DNA from: Kudoa neothunni
Lineage: Eukaryota; Cnidaria
Assembly: GCA_964304625.1 (NCBI GenBank)
Contig: OZ199838.1
Location: 5,704,001-5,768,000, forward strand
Direction: 5' to 3'
DNA: 64,000 bases
The notes beneath the pieces were generated by a model that saw nothing but the letters and a program-made list of their open reading frames with translations, had not been told where the DNA came from and ran no database searches. Below, in pieces: positions 11,955 through 25,623 of the stretch; the first letter of the stretch is position 1; the number at the start of each line of letters is the position of its first letter. The position numbers were made by a program, and so were the translations under genes.

Positions 11955-13185
11955 TTGTTTCAGAAAAACACTAATAGCTAAAAACGATAAATAATATTGT
12001 TTCTACCTTTTAATAACCAACACGATTTTTAATTGTTTTAGTCTTCCTTTTACTTTAATCTTTAATGGAACGAAAATTGACATTATACAAGTTGGATTTT
12101 TTTATTTGGTTGATTGATGGAAAATGTGGTTTTATTTTCGTATTGATCTTTTAAGTTTGTTAGACTCTTGTAAAATTTGTTGTATTGACTACCGCCAAGT
12201 GTATTTAATTGATCCAATATTTCAGAACATAATTGTTTTTTGTTTTTAAACGTTGATTTTAATGTATATTTGTTGTTGAAATATCGTCCTCTGTTATATT
12301 GCACACATCATTATTGCCGAGAAATACATCATTGTTTTTATAAAACTACCTTCCAATGTGTATAGAATCAAAAGCCGAGAATGAAGATTTTATCGTTGCG
12401 ATTAAATGTTTGAATGGGAGGGAGTATTGTTGGAAAAATGTACAATCAAACTTTTATATATTATCTTAAAACGTAACCATTGCTGAACAAGATATAATGT
12501 GAAAAAAGAACATGTTCTTTAAATTCCAAATTGATAATAATTTCAGATTTTAAGTATCTAATTTGATTTTATCAGCGGAAAAACTGGACAAACGATTTAT
12601 TATTGCCAAAATATCATCAACATCATCGATTTTGTTCTTTATAAGAATTAGATCATTTTTTTATAAATCATCACCATGGATAGTCTTACAGTAATTGAAT
12701 ATTGAGTTGACTTAATGAATTAACGATGATTTTGATATAAATTTTTTACCCTGTCATGCTCTTGTTCTATCCTGTTATTTTTATTTGAACTCAATGTCAG
12801 AGCATCGAGACGATGAAAATGAGCCCAAATATTTTGAATATTGATACAGTTTTTTTCCAAATATTAAAAATACATTGGATTGGTTGAATATATTTCATTC
12901 GAAATGAAGTAAAATGATTCGCACTTTTAGAATATATTTAAATTTTCGATAGTTTTTTATTAGATTTTTTAAACTATCAGATGAACAGAATCGTTTGTTG
13001 AATAAATCGTGGACTTCTGAATTAATAAACCGCATAAATATATATTCACATAAGTTTTTCGTGCAATTAATATTTAACTATTTTTTTATTTTTAATACAT
13101 GAAAGTTGACATAAAATTGTTTTATGGAGTAAATGCGAGTGTAATTTTTACGACAGGTAATAATTGACGTACGGTTTTAAAGGTC
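11955..13185. other. Region downstream of the membrane-protein gene
   Basis: Mostly non-coding. A minus-strand frame at 12083-12304 encodes a Lys/Asn-rich peptide with no recognised motif and could be an exon or chance. Nothing else is supported. Confidence 0.3.
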
Positions 13186-13335
13186 AACGTAAAAAATATT
13201 ATTTGGCGTTTGCAGCTATTATTATTAATTTGAAATGACCAGCATAAGAGTAAAAGCATATATGGACGTAATGCTTTAATCCTCCGTGCATGCACCGATG
13301 GAATGCAAATAGACAATATCCTTTTAAAATGGTGT
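13186..13335 (-). repeat. Inverted duplicate of the 11865-12012 exon and flank
   Basis: Read on the minus strand, this stretch aligns with the last exon of the upstream gene and about 60 nt beyond it. The peptide ICIPSVHARRIKALRPY here corresponds to ICTPSVDTRRIKALCPY at 11886-11936, and the following non-coding bases also align (a shared AATAATATT string after the exon). The two copies are about 1.3 kb apart in opposite orientation. This copy lacks the flanking exons, so it is best read as a duplicated fragment or pseudo-exon. Confidence 0.6.
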
Positions 13336-13588
13336 TTCTTAAGCTGGGCTCGTTGGTCCCCAAGGGTCCACGCGCTAATTTTAGGGGATCCGTAAGAACT
13401 TTTTTAATCTATAAAATTAGTCTTTCGTAAATTCCTAAATATAATAAAAGCCGACTTTAAAAACATAATTCTGGAATAATAATATCAGACATATAAATGT
13501 GCATGGTTAATAAAATTATAAGTGCGTGTTCATTTAGCATAATTAGTCGAGGATCCGTGAACCAAAAAGGTTGAGAAACAATGGTTTA
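13328..13588. mobile_element. Short hAT/Charlie-like MITE
   Basis: About 260 bp bounded by imperfect inverted ends: left GGTGTTTCTTAAGCTGGG, right the reverse complement of CATTGTTTCTCAACCTTTTT. These resemble the CAGTGGTTCTCAACC type of hAT terminal repeat. A GGATCCGT motif occurs near both ends. It is non-coding, and the target duplication is not clear. Confidence 0.45.
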
Positions 13589-16500
13589 ATGTTGTACTTC
13601 TGTTTCAATACACATGCACAAATGGTACATCGTTATTATAATTATTATAGTTATTGGGCGGGTTTAAAACAGGGATGCACAAACTCTGGCCATCAATGAG
13701 CATTTTTGTGGTCCGCGATGAAGCCTAATTAAGTTCATATTAATGGTATACATTTAAATGAAATTAAGAAAGCATTCCATTATTTAATTTCAATTGGTTT
13801 ATCTAGTTATTGAATGTATCGAGAACACCTAATGAAGCTACTAATAAAATTTATTTGGATTTTTTATTATATGAGAACTATTAAGAATAAACCATCAAAA
13901 AAAGTCTCCAAATAGGAAAATAGATTTATTACTATTAGCCACTTCACCATGTGATATGGTAAAAACGTTTTTTAAACCAAGCTCATGTATCAATTTTAAT
14001 TAATTCTTCTTGAATGTGTATGGAGGAGAAGACAATCATACAGGCACTGGGCGGATTTATGGTTTAAAAATTCGCTTGACAATGCTGACCCGGAGTTTAA
14101 ATTCAGTTAAAATAAGGTTAATAATTAAAGCACGTTTTATCAACGACGCAAAATAATAAGATATTATATTGTGCTTGAAAATCAAAGTTTTATAAAAGTC
14201 TTTATACGAAAAATAAATAAACTTTGACTCAAAGGATAAACATCCGTTGGAGCTGATAATGAGCACATATTTAAGGGCAATTTAAATTGCACTTCACATA
14301 TGCAAACACAACCATTTTGCTAACCCACGATATATCTCATATTTAATTCAGCTTATTCTTATTTTATTTCCGAGTCAAAATGACTGAAATTCGGGGGAAA
14401 AAGTTTATGATGAGAATTGAAAATTTAATGATGCCTGGACAGGAAAATATTGTTTTATTCAACAGGAACGAATATTATTTGTTTGCTATGTCATTCGTTA
14501 TTCAATTTAAAAAATTTAGTAAAATTATTATTTATGAATTATTTTTAATATTGCGCTTTAAAATTCGTAAATTTATCCAACGTTTGAGCTATAACTTTAG
14601 TTTTAAAATTTTCGAAGATTAAAATTTGGCTTCATAAGTAGATTCTAAAAATTCTATAGATAGATAGCTTTTAGTATAAGAAAAATACGAAAATTTGCCG
14701 AATTAATAGCATATGTTGTAATCAGATAGATTCATGTCCTAAATATTGAAATTAGGTCCTCAAATTTCATTAAAATGCCCGGTAAATTTAATTTTAAGTG
14801 ATATGATTTAATGTATAAATTGAAATATATTTTATCTAACTATTTAAAAATTTTTGTTATATTAAGGAGCTGTACAGCAGTCTTGAGGAAAGAATGTCTA
14901 AAAATATGTCGGATAAAGATATTAATTTGAACAATAAAAATTAATCATCACAAATTACCATAGAGTTAAACAGTTTTTGCTACTTTAAAATCTCTCTAAA
15001 ATGATCTTAATTTTTTATTGCGTCTATCACAGTCGTTAGAGTATGATATTTTAAAAAAAGGTTTATTTAATTTCCCCTCTGAGCTAATTGAAGGATTCTT
15101 AAATTTATTTTTTGAACATGACCTATAATGAAATATTCCCAACCCCGCGCGAAGCTGAGCAGTTCGCTCTAGTTACGTTTAAAAATAATTTCCGATGATG
15201 AACAATTCTAAAATTTTGACCTCATTCAAGTAATCCATTCTTAGATTTCTTTTCGGTTTCATCTTATGATCTTTTCTATAGTATTTTACTGCTCCAATGT
15301 CATCTAATTCCATAATTTGTAATTTCATGGGTAGGATATTATTTAAACTTGATATGGACATAAAACCAAAATTTTTAATAGCGTGGGTTTTATTTTTATG
15401 GTAATAACTCAAAATATTGTATTTCGTAATAGTTTTAATTTGTTATAAGCAAATTATGAGAGTTTTTGTCTACTACGCATATCAATCCAAAGGTAGTTGC
15501 GCGCGATTTTAAGGTCAATTTCCAGGAAAACAATGCGTTTTAATTTCTCTATTTTACTGCATTATTGTTAGAACATTATTTTTTTAATTTGTAAAAACTC
15601 AGCTGAAATAAGTTTATAATAATCAACTTAGATAATATATTCAAAAAATAGTAATTTTTGTACGAAATAATAAAAATACGTTTTAGCCGTATGGCATATT
15701 ATCCGTCAAATTTATAATAAGGAGCACAAACAATTATTAAATTGCGCCAAGAAAATTTGGATTATTTGAAGGAATGCCGCATAATATGAATTAATGCTAA
15801 TATGCGCTACCAGTGGAAAGCTACGCAGGCCGAAACATCAATAATATCATAAAAAGAAACTTTAATATTTATTTTTTTAGAGTAACGCTTATTATAAACA
15901 GATTAGCTCTCTTCTAAACAATGAACTTTTGTCGTTAAAAGCTACCTATTCCAATAATCTGTACAAAAAGTTATGGAAAATAAGCCATTCATTTTTTTAG
16001 TTTGTTTAAGAAAAAACATTAAATAGATCCTAAATATCTTATACCACCTCATTTTATACTTATGAAAGTAATTGGAAATGCGATTAAACGTATAATTCAC
16101 ACACGACCTTTAGAGGGTCGGTCAGAACGGGTTCTGAAGAGCGAAAAATTGATAGAAAATTCCTCGTCTTAATAATTATTTGTTTTAATTCAATTTATTT
16201 GTAGAAATGGTATCAGCACGATCATAATATCCAGGTATGCGAAGCTTTGGCTGTATTTAATAATTTTTGACCCCCAGGAGCGGTAGCGATGGACCAAAAA
16301 CAATTAAATACATCAGATTCTAAAATATAAATTTTATAGATAAACTACAAATGGGAGTTATAGGTCTTAAAAATTTCCGTGTCAATAGCCAATGTCTTTA
16401 TTTGTAAAGGGAGATTCCCAAAAGCTTTTCGTCTTATTTACCACCATACTTGTGTAGTACTCAAAAAATATAATTTAAATTTTAATTAAAATGCGATTTA

Positions 16501-17064
16501 TTTTGTTTTATCCATTTCATGTCCTAATTTTCTCTCCGGCCTCGAGATAATATATTACGCAAACGAGGTTAGTTATGACGATTTCATAAGTTAACATTTT
16601 CTAAGAATAACTTTCAGGCATTATTATCGAATTATAGGATAAAATAAGTCCTATTCGTATCTTTTATGACCACATAAAAATTTAACTCTGTCTTTAAAAC
16701 TTATTGAAAATTTGTTTTGTGGTTGATTTGCGTACAAAGGCTTAATATAATCAATATGCTTACATCGATCAATTTTGTGTATATTTTTCATTTTAAAACT
16801 GTTACATATCTAAAAATATTTAAAGCTAAAGCTTTTAGAGAATGATGCAAAAGATTGAGTTTAAGTATATATATATATTATATAATTATGAATGATGGAA
16901 ATAATGATTTATAAGATAATACACAACAATAATATCCCTATAATTTTTTGAAATTAATTCTCTAACTTTTCAATTTTGTATATGAATATATTATGATTAA
17001 GCATAAAAATCAGTTACATTGTTTAAAATGGCTCAATTTTAAATGTTTGAAGGCATATTCTAGT
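13589..17064. other. Long AT-rich intergenic region with repeat scraps
   Basis: No gene found. Near 13670 a string CAGGGATGCACAAACTCTGG looks like a hAT-type terminal repeat start without a clear partner. A TA microsatellite lies near 16867. Short frames (14057-14266, 14380-14622, 15179-15412) show no known motif. Confidence 0.4.
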
Positions 17065-17072
17065 GTTATAAT

Positions 17073-17673
17073 TAGAGGCCGTAATTTCCGATTACAATGC
17101 ATAAACGTTGAAGAAAATCGGATTTTTTAAATAGTTTTATATTTTTCGGTTAAAATAGAGATAATCCGTCGATTATTTTCCGTTTTATTATGGGCAGAAA
17201 AAGAAACCGAATTGGCAATTATATAGCCGAATAAACAGATTTAAATGAGTAAATTGACCCAACAAATTAATAAAATTTGTTAACGTTGATCAACGAGAAA
17301 TTTCACAAGAGTTGTTGAAACTTTCACTCCATAGAAATGATAATATGATAGGTACTGGATTTTAGAGAATGAATAAATCAAAGCATTTCATATTGTCTAG
17401 GGTAGGCCAAGATTTGGTGCATATCCCGCTATCACCTATAGTCGTGGAAATAAGTTTCTCTTAATTGAAGCATTTTCTCGAATGTTATAAAGTAATTTTA
17501 ACGTTTGAATGAATGAGAATGCTTTAAATATTATATTCTACAATAAAATTATATTTATTTAGTTTATTTCATTGACATAGGACATGATAATAAAGTTTTA
17601 TGGCGCGCATGCGCCCGATTTCAAGATAAACACCGATTTTTTTAAAAATAGTCGTCGAAAATTACGGTCTCTA
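17073..17673 (-). mobile_element. Internally deleted hAT element
   Basis: A 601-bp element. Left end TAGAGGCCGTAATTTCCGA, right end the reverse complement of TAGAGACCGTAATTTTCGA, flanked by GTTATAAT (17065-17072) and GTTATACT (17674-17681), a 7/8 target duplication. A relic of the hAT C-terminal domain survives around 17430-17460; it reads PLSPIVVEISFS where the full element at 6176-6814 has LPISSIAVERSFS. The relic is on the plus strand relative to the window. A GC-rich string GGCGCGCATGCGCC near 17602 parallels the palindrome in the 4918-5258 element. It is non-autonomous. Confidence 0.75.
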
Positions 17674-17681
17674 GTTATACT

Positions 17682-18415
17682 TCATTAAAATTATTTTTAA
17701 TTTTTTTAAGTAGATAAATATCACGACTGAATTTAAAAAATCTTTTGAAAGAATATTCATAATAGAACACCACGGAGGTGCAATTGTTCTCTTGTTCATT
17801 TAAAATTTGAGTGCTGATCACGTGGGGTTTAGATATATCCTATTACTTTGTTTTCTGATAGCAATAAATTAGGAATAATTGCAAATTGTATAATATGACG
17901 ATACCTTGAAATTATTTCGATCCAACTGTCTATCTTTTCAGTTCTAAAAAATTAATTCTGGTTGTTTTCTTTGAATTGGCGACTTTAAGTTTAATTTTCT
18001 GTAATGTGGCGTTTGCATTATTTTCGTTAAAATCCATGCTTCATAGAATTTTATATACACTGACCGAATTTTTTCTATTATTTTCCAATTTATAATTTAA
18101 TGTTTTATAAAAGATGACTTTATTTTTATAATATCGAGATAAAATACGTTTCTCTTAAAGTTCCTTCGTTTCGAATCACATCAATTCTTTGAATTGTTCT
18201 TAGTTTATTTTTATTTCCATACTCTCTTATGTTTAATAACGCAAAATAAATGCTTAAAATTAAAAAAAATCGGCCAAAAAACTGATTTATTTTATTTCGC
18301 ACTGCCGCCACACAATAGAAACGCGATTAATCGGTCCCCACCTACCTACTTTTTTCATACTTTTTTATTGTTTGAATTGCCACCAAAATATATACACAAT
18401 TAGAATCAAAGCAAA
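17682..18415. other. Upstream flank of the MAST kinase gene
   Basis: AT-rich non-coding sequence that probably carries the kinase promoter and 5' leader. Short frames on both strands (18126-18311, 18194-18403) show no family signature. Confidence 0.4.
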
Positions 18416-21400
18416 ATGAACCTCAAATATATTTTATTGAATCGTCTGTTGATAAAAATTCTGAAAATTTTTGAAATCGGAATAAGAATGATGGAAGCTT
18501 TGGAAATATCACCGTTGGCCTACTGGAAGGCTTTTAATAGGACGAATGTTTTTGACTCTACCACCACCAACCAATCCATAGAGGCACCTCTACTATTCAA
18601 ATGTTTCAATATGGTCCCCTCTATACGTGATTTGTTGATTTTGTTGCGGCGTAAACAGAAACAAACTATTAACCGATCCAACAGTTCGACCGTCTCCAAA
18701 CCGAAGTTATCATCGTCGGTTGTTAGAAAAACCTCAGTTCCCTCTGCATCTGAACATTTCGCTTCTGCTTATTCCATAAATGGTCTCGCTTTCGATAGAG
18801 TGATTGGTAATGAGAATGATGATAACGATGATGACAGCGAGCTTCCGGCTATCACTCATAGCATTGATGATTTCACTATTATCAAGTTGATCAGCCAAGG
18901 AGCATCAGCTACAGTATATTTGGTCAAGTGTAATCGGACATTTGAACATTACGCTTTGAAAATGATCGGAAAAAGGTCTATTCTTATCAAGAATCAAGTG
19001 AAAAATGTTTTTGTCGAAAGAGACGTCCTTTCAGTCACTAAAAGCCCATTTATTGTCGAGCTCTATGCTTCATTTGAAACCTCTGTATGTTATTTGGGGG
19101 ACTTTAATTGTTTTTCAATCCATCTCAAATAATCAATTAGACTCATGTGTGTTTGTTGACTGAATATGTTTATGGCGGGGATTGTGCAGCTATACTTCGA
19201 AAAAGAAAACCTCTTTCCATGGACCTCCTTCGCCATGTTACTGCCCAACTTGTATTAGCTATTGAATACATACATAAGATGGGAATAGTTCACAGAGATA
19301 TCAAACCAGCAAAGTATGTTATTAAGTTTACTATTTTTACTACCCATCTATAGTGTGTTATTGTCCCGCGATGGAACTGTTAAATTAACCGACTTTGGAT
19401 TGTGCACAGTTACCCTGCCAAAATGTAGCTCCTTTTGTTCTCCTCTATATTAATTATTATCGGCCAACTTTTCACGATAGTTGCTTTAGATTCGAGTGAT
19501 ATGGGAAAAAAGTGCGACATTGAAAAAATAGATGATGAATGTTGTTTGGTGGGTACCCCTGATTACTTCGCTCCTGAAATTATTAGAAAAGTGCCTTATG
19601 GTATTCACATTTAACATGGGCTTTTAAATGATGAATGTTGTAGGCAAATCCGTTGATTGGTGGTGTTTGGGATTGTTCGTCTATGAAGCATCGTTCACCG
19701 AACCACCTTTCTTTGGTGAAACTATTCAAGAACTTTTTCATGAAATCCTGTATGGTAAAATTCCATGGCCCACCGATGTGTTTTTCATAGCCAACGAAAC
19801 CAAAGATCTTATTGAGCATTTGCTGCAAAAGGATCCCAATGAAAGATGGGGCGATCACAATATTGGCACTATCAAAAGTCACTCGCTTTTCAACATCCAG
19901 GTTGATTGGGATAATATTCACACGAAAAAAATACCCGCTCTGAAACTGTCCAATATTCGCGATACGCAGCACTACGATAGTAGAAACGAATTCTACGATC
20001 ATGACGCAGATTTTATGTCCGACCTTTCGTTAGAAGAGTTTTCAAAAGTTAGTGAAAGTGAGGTTTTTCAAAATTATCAATACAGCTCACCTTCATTCTC
20101 CAACAAAATTCGACTATCAGCTAGTTTGAATCCATTTTCAGACGAATCCCGTGATTCTTCGTCAATCAAAAATATCCTAGAGTCATCTCTTGATTCTGAA
20201 AAGTCTGGGGTCAAATCGTTACCTTACAAAATCAAATTTAACCCCAATCATCGTTCCTCATTTTTGGGAACTGTATATGAAAATTTCCCTTCGCCAACTC
20301 ATGCCCAAGATGTATTAAAACCTCACACTTCTATCCATACTTCCAGCTCAATTCATTCTGGTATTTTTTAAATTAATTGTCAGTTTCCTATTTTGAATGG
20401 CTGGTTCACTAGGATTCTCCAATAATGTTTCATCACCAAAAACTGCCTCCCAAGATTCCCATTCTAAGAGTGTGGTTGTAACCTTAAAAAGAAACGAATG
20501 CAAGGGTATTTGGCCAGGTTTTGTTGTTGGTTGTAGATCTACCCCTAATGATCACAATTCCAGTCGCTATTATATAAAAGTAAATGTTTTTACCGCCACA
20601 TTTACGATAGCGGTTGCCTCGAGCTAAATTGAATTTAACAATCTATCTAGGAATTGACCTCCCCTGAAGGCGTAAATCCCACTATCCACACAAATATGTT
20701 AATCTCTCATATTAACGGTCTAGTATGTTAATGTTGTGATTTATATAACCGTTGCTCACATTATTTCCTTCAGTGTACAAGTTCTATGGATTTCTCTGAA
20801 CTGACTTCTCTTATCGAAGATACTGACAACCATTTGGTTCTTCAACTCGTCCCACTTTCCGACAGTAATATTTTAGGTTATGTTGACAGTGATTGATATT
20901 ATACTGCGTGTAATGTAGTTCATAACTACTTTTTTCCACAATCTTTTTTATCCGACGTCGACACTGAAGTATCCTTCAAATCGATATATTCTTCTACTAC
21001 TTCCTCGGGAAGAGATAAGTTTTCTACAATCGATAGCCAGTTGATTTCGGCAATGGATCTTGATGCCACTACATCCTCAATTATGAACTCCACATTCAAC
21101 AGTGAATATGAGGTAAATCGGAAAGTGAAAACGTTTTTTCATTAAACAAATTAATCGATCGATTAAATATATGAATATTTATTAAGTTTTATTGCCAACG
21201 GTTCCAACGCAAAAATAGCAACTTGGAACCAGATATTGATCATTCAATATGCTTAATGGTATTTATAATTATAACTATTCGTCAAATTGGTAAAATTGTG
21301 TGTTTTATTTAGAATACAAGCAACAATGGTGATGCTTCCAGTCGATTTTTTTCTACTCTCAATCCAGAAGCACGTTATCAACATTACGATTCTTACTCAA

Positions 21401-21564
21401 TTATTGGGGTAATATTTATATAGTGTTGTGCGTAAGACAAAAGCTTATGTTCGTTCAAGTCATCCTATGGCGATCACGTCCAAAGTTCTTCGCATGATCT
21501 GAACACCTTCAATGAAAGTGACGCTGCTAGTGATGATCATGTCAAACGTACTACTCCAAAATGA
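18416..21564 (+). CDS. MAST-type AGC serine/threonine kinase with PDZ domain (12 exons)
   Basis: The spliced product has 852 residues. Exons: 18416-19084, 19141-19313, 19354-19424, 19481-19600, 19644-20360, 20413-20579, 20651-20722, 20774-20876, 20919-21112, 21187-21258, 21313-21408 and 21460-21564. All introns are GT-AG, 40-74 nt, and phases agree. The kinase domain begins near residue 151 (DDFTIIKLISQGASATVYLV). Catalytic lysine is K182 (YALKMIG), the helix-C glutamate E201, and the loop HRDIKPAN has Asp276. DFG follows, then GTPDYFAPEII and KSVDWWCLGLFVYEA. The EYVYGGDC signature is typical of microtubule-associated Ser/Thr (MAST) kinases. A PDZ domain follows in exons 6-8 (VVVTLKRNE...GIWPGFVVG, then NMLISHINGL and LVLQLVPL), which separates MAST from Greatwall. 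The Ser-rich C-terminus is unremarkable. The start could also be a downstream Met at residue 25 or 26. It is intact. Confidence 0.93.
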
Positions 21565-23160
21565 ACGTAAAACTATAATAGCGATATTTCATAATTCATT
21601 TGTGATTATATTAGAAGTTTTCTATCATTTTCTTTGACAAACCAATTATTTGTGTAGTTTCTATAATCATATTTTTGATCCGGACTGTTCTACAAAAGGA
21701 TATTGAAAAGTTGAGTTTGTTTATGCGTTAATCAACTTTCACATCGGATAATCAGATTCTGTTCTAGTTCTACTTAGTTTACATTATCTAGTCCTTCTTA
21801 TCTGGGGCCTCTTTAGCGAATAATAAAGCCAAACGTCGAAAAACAAATTTATTTTATTTCTTGAATTCCCTATCAAAAATCTACAATGCTATTTCTTAGT
21901 CTATTTCTTCGTATTCATGCAAATTGAACTCGGATTGGATGATATCTCATAGTGAAAAAATATGCTGTTGGATAATTTCATACTAACGTTATCTGTTTTC
22001 TTATTTCTGTGGTACGTTAGGTCAGGATGCAAAATTTTTTGACAGTGGTCTTGGATTATATTAAGTCATTCTAAAATCTTATCTTTTCCTTCCGGTCCAT
22101 AAATCATTTAAACTGTTGTGTGGCTACATTTAAAAATTAGTTTTCGAAATCTAAGGATTAATTTTAATTGACTCACTACGAACTTCAAGAAAGCAGCAGA
22201 TAAACTTTAAAACTGGGAAAACTTATCTAATTCAGTGTTTTCTAACCTTGGATCAGCAGCTTTTGCGTGAACCACAAAGAATTTGTGACTAGTTTTGGAC
22301 AGCGCTGGAAAACGCGTACCCGTGTCCTACAGGATACCCTCGAGGTAGAAAATGTTTTTTAACTGTTGGAATCGAGATATATTAATGTTATAAATATTAT
22401 AATGACTTTAATTACATATTGTTGTTTTATTAGTATCATTGCATACTTCAAAATGAGCAACTGTAAATGTTACCCCCATATGGTCTGCAACGATCAACGC
22501 GTGTTCTAATCAAGTAATACCCATGGTTCGTTAGTTTGAGCTCGTTTATACACAAAAAATTGTTCACATTAAAAATCTGATAAAAATGCGAGTTAATCTT
22601 TGTTGCCATCAAATTTAAGACGTGAAACCATTCATCTATTTCTTGATCCTGTTTAATTTCATGATACATATCAGTTCGACCCCAGAAATTTTTCCATTTT
22701 AATTACTTAATATTTGAATAAAACTATTCACAAAATATTTGCGCGGAAGAAGAATGTTTAGCCATCACACTATGCAACAAAATTAATTATTGAAACCTGA
22801 AGATATTTAAAACAAGTTTTCTCGCCGAATTAATAACCCTAATCGAGACATTGGAAGCAGTATTAATCTGAAATTGCTCTACAAAGAATTTTGTTAGTCA
22901 ATAACACCAATTTAAATGAAATTAAAGATTATTATTTTACAAATTAACGCGCTTATAGCCATTTCACGAAAAAATATTCCGGATTCTCTAAATTATGTTC
23001 GTTTTTTCATCCTTACATGCAGTAATTATAACTATAATCAACCAAATGAATTTTTTTATATTTTTTTCGCATAATAGAAAATTATTACAGAATTAAATTT
23101 ATTCTATAAAAGATTCAATCCAAATAAACAATATGTTTATACATACAAATATGAGAAATT
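21565..23160. other. Intergenic region after the MAST kinase
   Basis: Contains the kinase 3' flank; an AATAAA sits near 21823. On the minus strand around 21900-22110 a broken reading frame (GPEGKDKILE, then QKILHPDLTYH) looks like a transposase scrap of unassigned type. Near 22240-22360 a GTGTTTTCTAACCTTGG string resembles a hAT MITE end. No functional gene was found. Confidence 0.35.
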
Positions 23161-23169
23161 ATTCAAATA

Positions 23170-25614
23170 GACAATGGCTATTACCACGTTAGCGTATAAT
23201 CCCATGTCGAGGCTGTCTATTGCCACGAAAACGAATTTCTCCTAATTCTGAAAATGCTTAGATCTATAATTTTCTTTACTGCTTAAACATATTTTTATCC
23301 ATTAAGTTTTAAATTTTCGCGCTAAAATTTACTATATAGATTTTACGATAAAAAAATCAGCTATTATGTTGGTTTTTACAAAATCGGTGACTTAACAATC
23401 AAAAATATCAGTTTATTTATATACATAAAGTGACCGTTGAAATAATTTTTGATTTTATATTATCACAGTTGTGTATTTCTAGACTGTTTTGAGTCCTAAT
23501 TTGATGATCCATCCTCAAATCAACCTAAATCAAATCTATTATAAGTACACAACCGGTATGTGCATATATACACACACATTTGTTCGTACGTTGAAAGATA
23601 TTTTACCTGATCTTTAAGGGTACTTTAAAACGATTAACTCTGAAAAAGGGTGTATAAGTGTTATGAAAATAAAATTACAAAACTTGTAATACTTCTAATT
23701 ATGAATCATGTTTATTTTATATTTAGATTAATGATTATAAATAATAAAATTATTTTCCCAATAACGTGAATTTGTTAAGATATTTATAATATGCGAGACT
23801 AGGAAATAATATACGGCAGTGCTGAGAGTGATATCTTTAAGTCAAGAGAAGATTTATCGCATTTAATCAGCAAAAAGATTCTTTAATGTCATACGAAAAA
23901 AAGATCGTTATGTAACTTAATAGATAGAGATTAAAAAAATTATTTATGTCAAACGTGTTCCCTTCCAAAAAATATAATAGGAAATTAAATTACTGTTTTA
24001 TTTAGTAAATTTGATATTTTGGCAACCATTATCGTAATAGATCAAAGAGTGTAAGAGAGGCTAAAACTTTGTGAGACATCTGTCAGACTCGTATTAAGGT
24101 AGGAGTCAGCTCCGACGGAAAAAGACTTGAAGTAAAATTTTGACATCTAGCACATAACCACAGAAGAATCATGTTTTGTTCAAGTGTACCGCCACAACGT
24201 AAATTAAACCGAAATAATAAATTAATATCAAAATTAAGTTCTATGCTTGCTAATGAAAAAATTCTGCGACATAAAATAAAATAAGGAACGGGTGTAGTAA
24301 TTACACTCAATTCCATACATTATACGAAAAAGGCATCTTCCAAATGTAATAAAATCAACTATTTTTGTAAGATTTTAACTCTGAATCGTAACTGTGACGT
24401 TAGAATTCTTACTGAAGATGCGAATTGGCTTTATACAATAATATCGATAGAGGATGAGAAGGTTTTTTCTTTTTGCTAGAACTACTTATGTTGATACAAC
24501 CTAAAAATTACTGGAATCACGATAAAAAACTCAATATTCTTAATTTATTTTTTAAACTCTCAATTTTATTAAATGTTCTTCAGTGTTCCTCGATATCTAA
24601 CAGTTAACTATTTTCCCAGGAACGAGCCATATAAGTAGTGCATGTATTATTTACAAAAAAAGTTATTTTAAAATAGTATATTAATGAATTAATATCTATT
24701 CTGTCATCGATAAAGGAGAAGGTACTTTCTGTAATAACCAGCAAAGATTTGAACCTTTCGAAGGTCTGGAAAAACAATTCTCTGAATGCTAAAACTAATT
24801 ATATGTAAATTTCACGTTTTGAAAATTTTCGAGTAGTAGATATTGTTTTAACTATATAATATCACGTGTGAATTAAAGATTTGATGCTAGAAATTCTTCA
24901 AAAAATAATCTTCCTTAGAAATAAAAATGATTATCAGAAAATGTGCACTGAACTTAACAGCTAATCGTGGAGGATTTTAATTTGTATTTTAAATAGAATT
25001 GGTATTTAACTAGATCACAGAGGGTTAATTTGTCTGACAATGTAAAATCATCCAAATCTACTAGAATTCTAAGGTTTTAGTTTCAGTGTATCTTCCTACA
25101 TTTTTTGAAGATTTCACATTTCCTAAAAGCTTAAAGCAGTACGAAGACTACGGGGTTTAGGAATGGCTGCAATCGGGAAGAAAAGAAAAAAAATAAATAA
25201 ACTACATAAATGAATTATAATAAAGTTTATTCGTGTTTTTTCAATCACTCTTGCGTAATTTTTTCTATTTATCGTAAAATTCAAAGATACTCGAAGTTCA
25301 ACCATCGATTATTTGATCCCTATTTACGAATTTGATGTTGTGTTTAAGATATCTATTAGTTATTTTTTCAAATTGTTAAGTAAATAATTTTATCACAAGC
25401 ATTTATAATAACTAAGTGACTATTACAAGTGTGAAAAAATATGCGGTTATATGCTGCTAATACCAAAAATTAGAATTTTTATAGTAAAAAAAGTTCTTAA
25501 TAATAACATGTAAACAGAAGTACATAATATTGTGTGGTTACGGAGAAATTCGTTTTCGTGACAATAGACAGCCCCAACATGGGATAATACGCTAGCGTGG
25601 TATCAGCCACTGTC
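23170..25614. mobile_element. Non-autonomous Mutator-like element with ~75-bp terminal inverted repeats
   Basis: The left end GACAATGGCTATTACCACG and the right end (reverse complement GACAGTGGCTGATACCACG) remain inverted-complementary for about 75 nt, through CACGAAAACGAATTTCTCC. The repeat shares the TATAATCCC...TCGAGGC...GTCTATT layout with the ends of the 26504-28094 element and more distantly with the full Mutator copy at 42563-46200. The interior has no transposase motif; frames such as 24083-24316 (minus) and 25123-25305 (minus) are unrecognised. The flanking 9-mers ATTCAAATA and ATTTAATAT match only partly. It is interpreted as an old internal-deletion derivative. Confidence 0.7.
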
Positions 25615-25623
25615 ATTTAATAT

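Noticed and set aside
16867-16890. TA-rich run as a promoter or origin
   Set aside because: A simple TA microsatellite in an AT-rich genome; no gene start follows.
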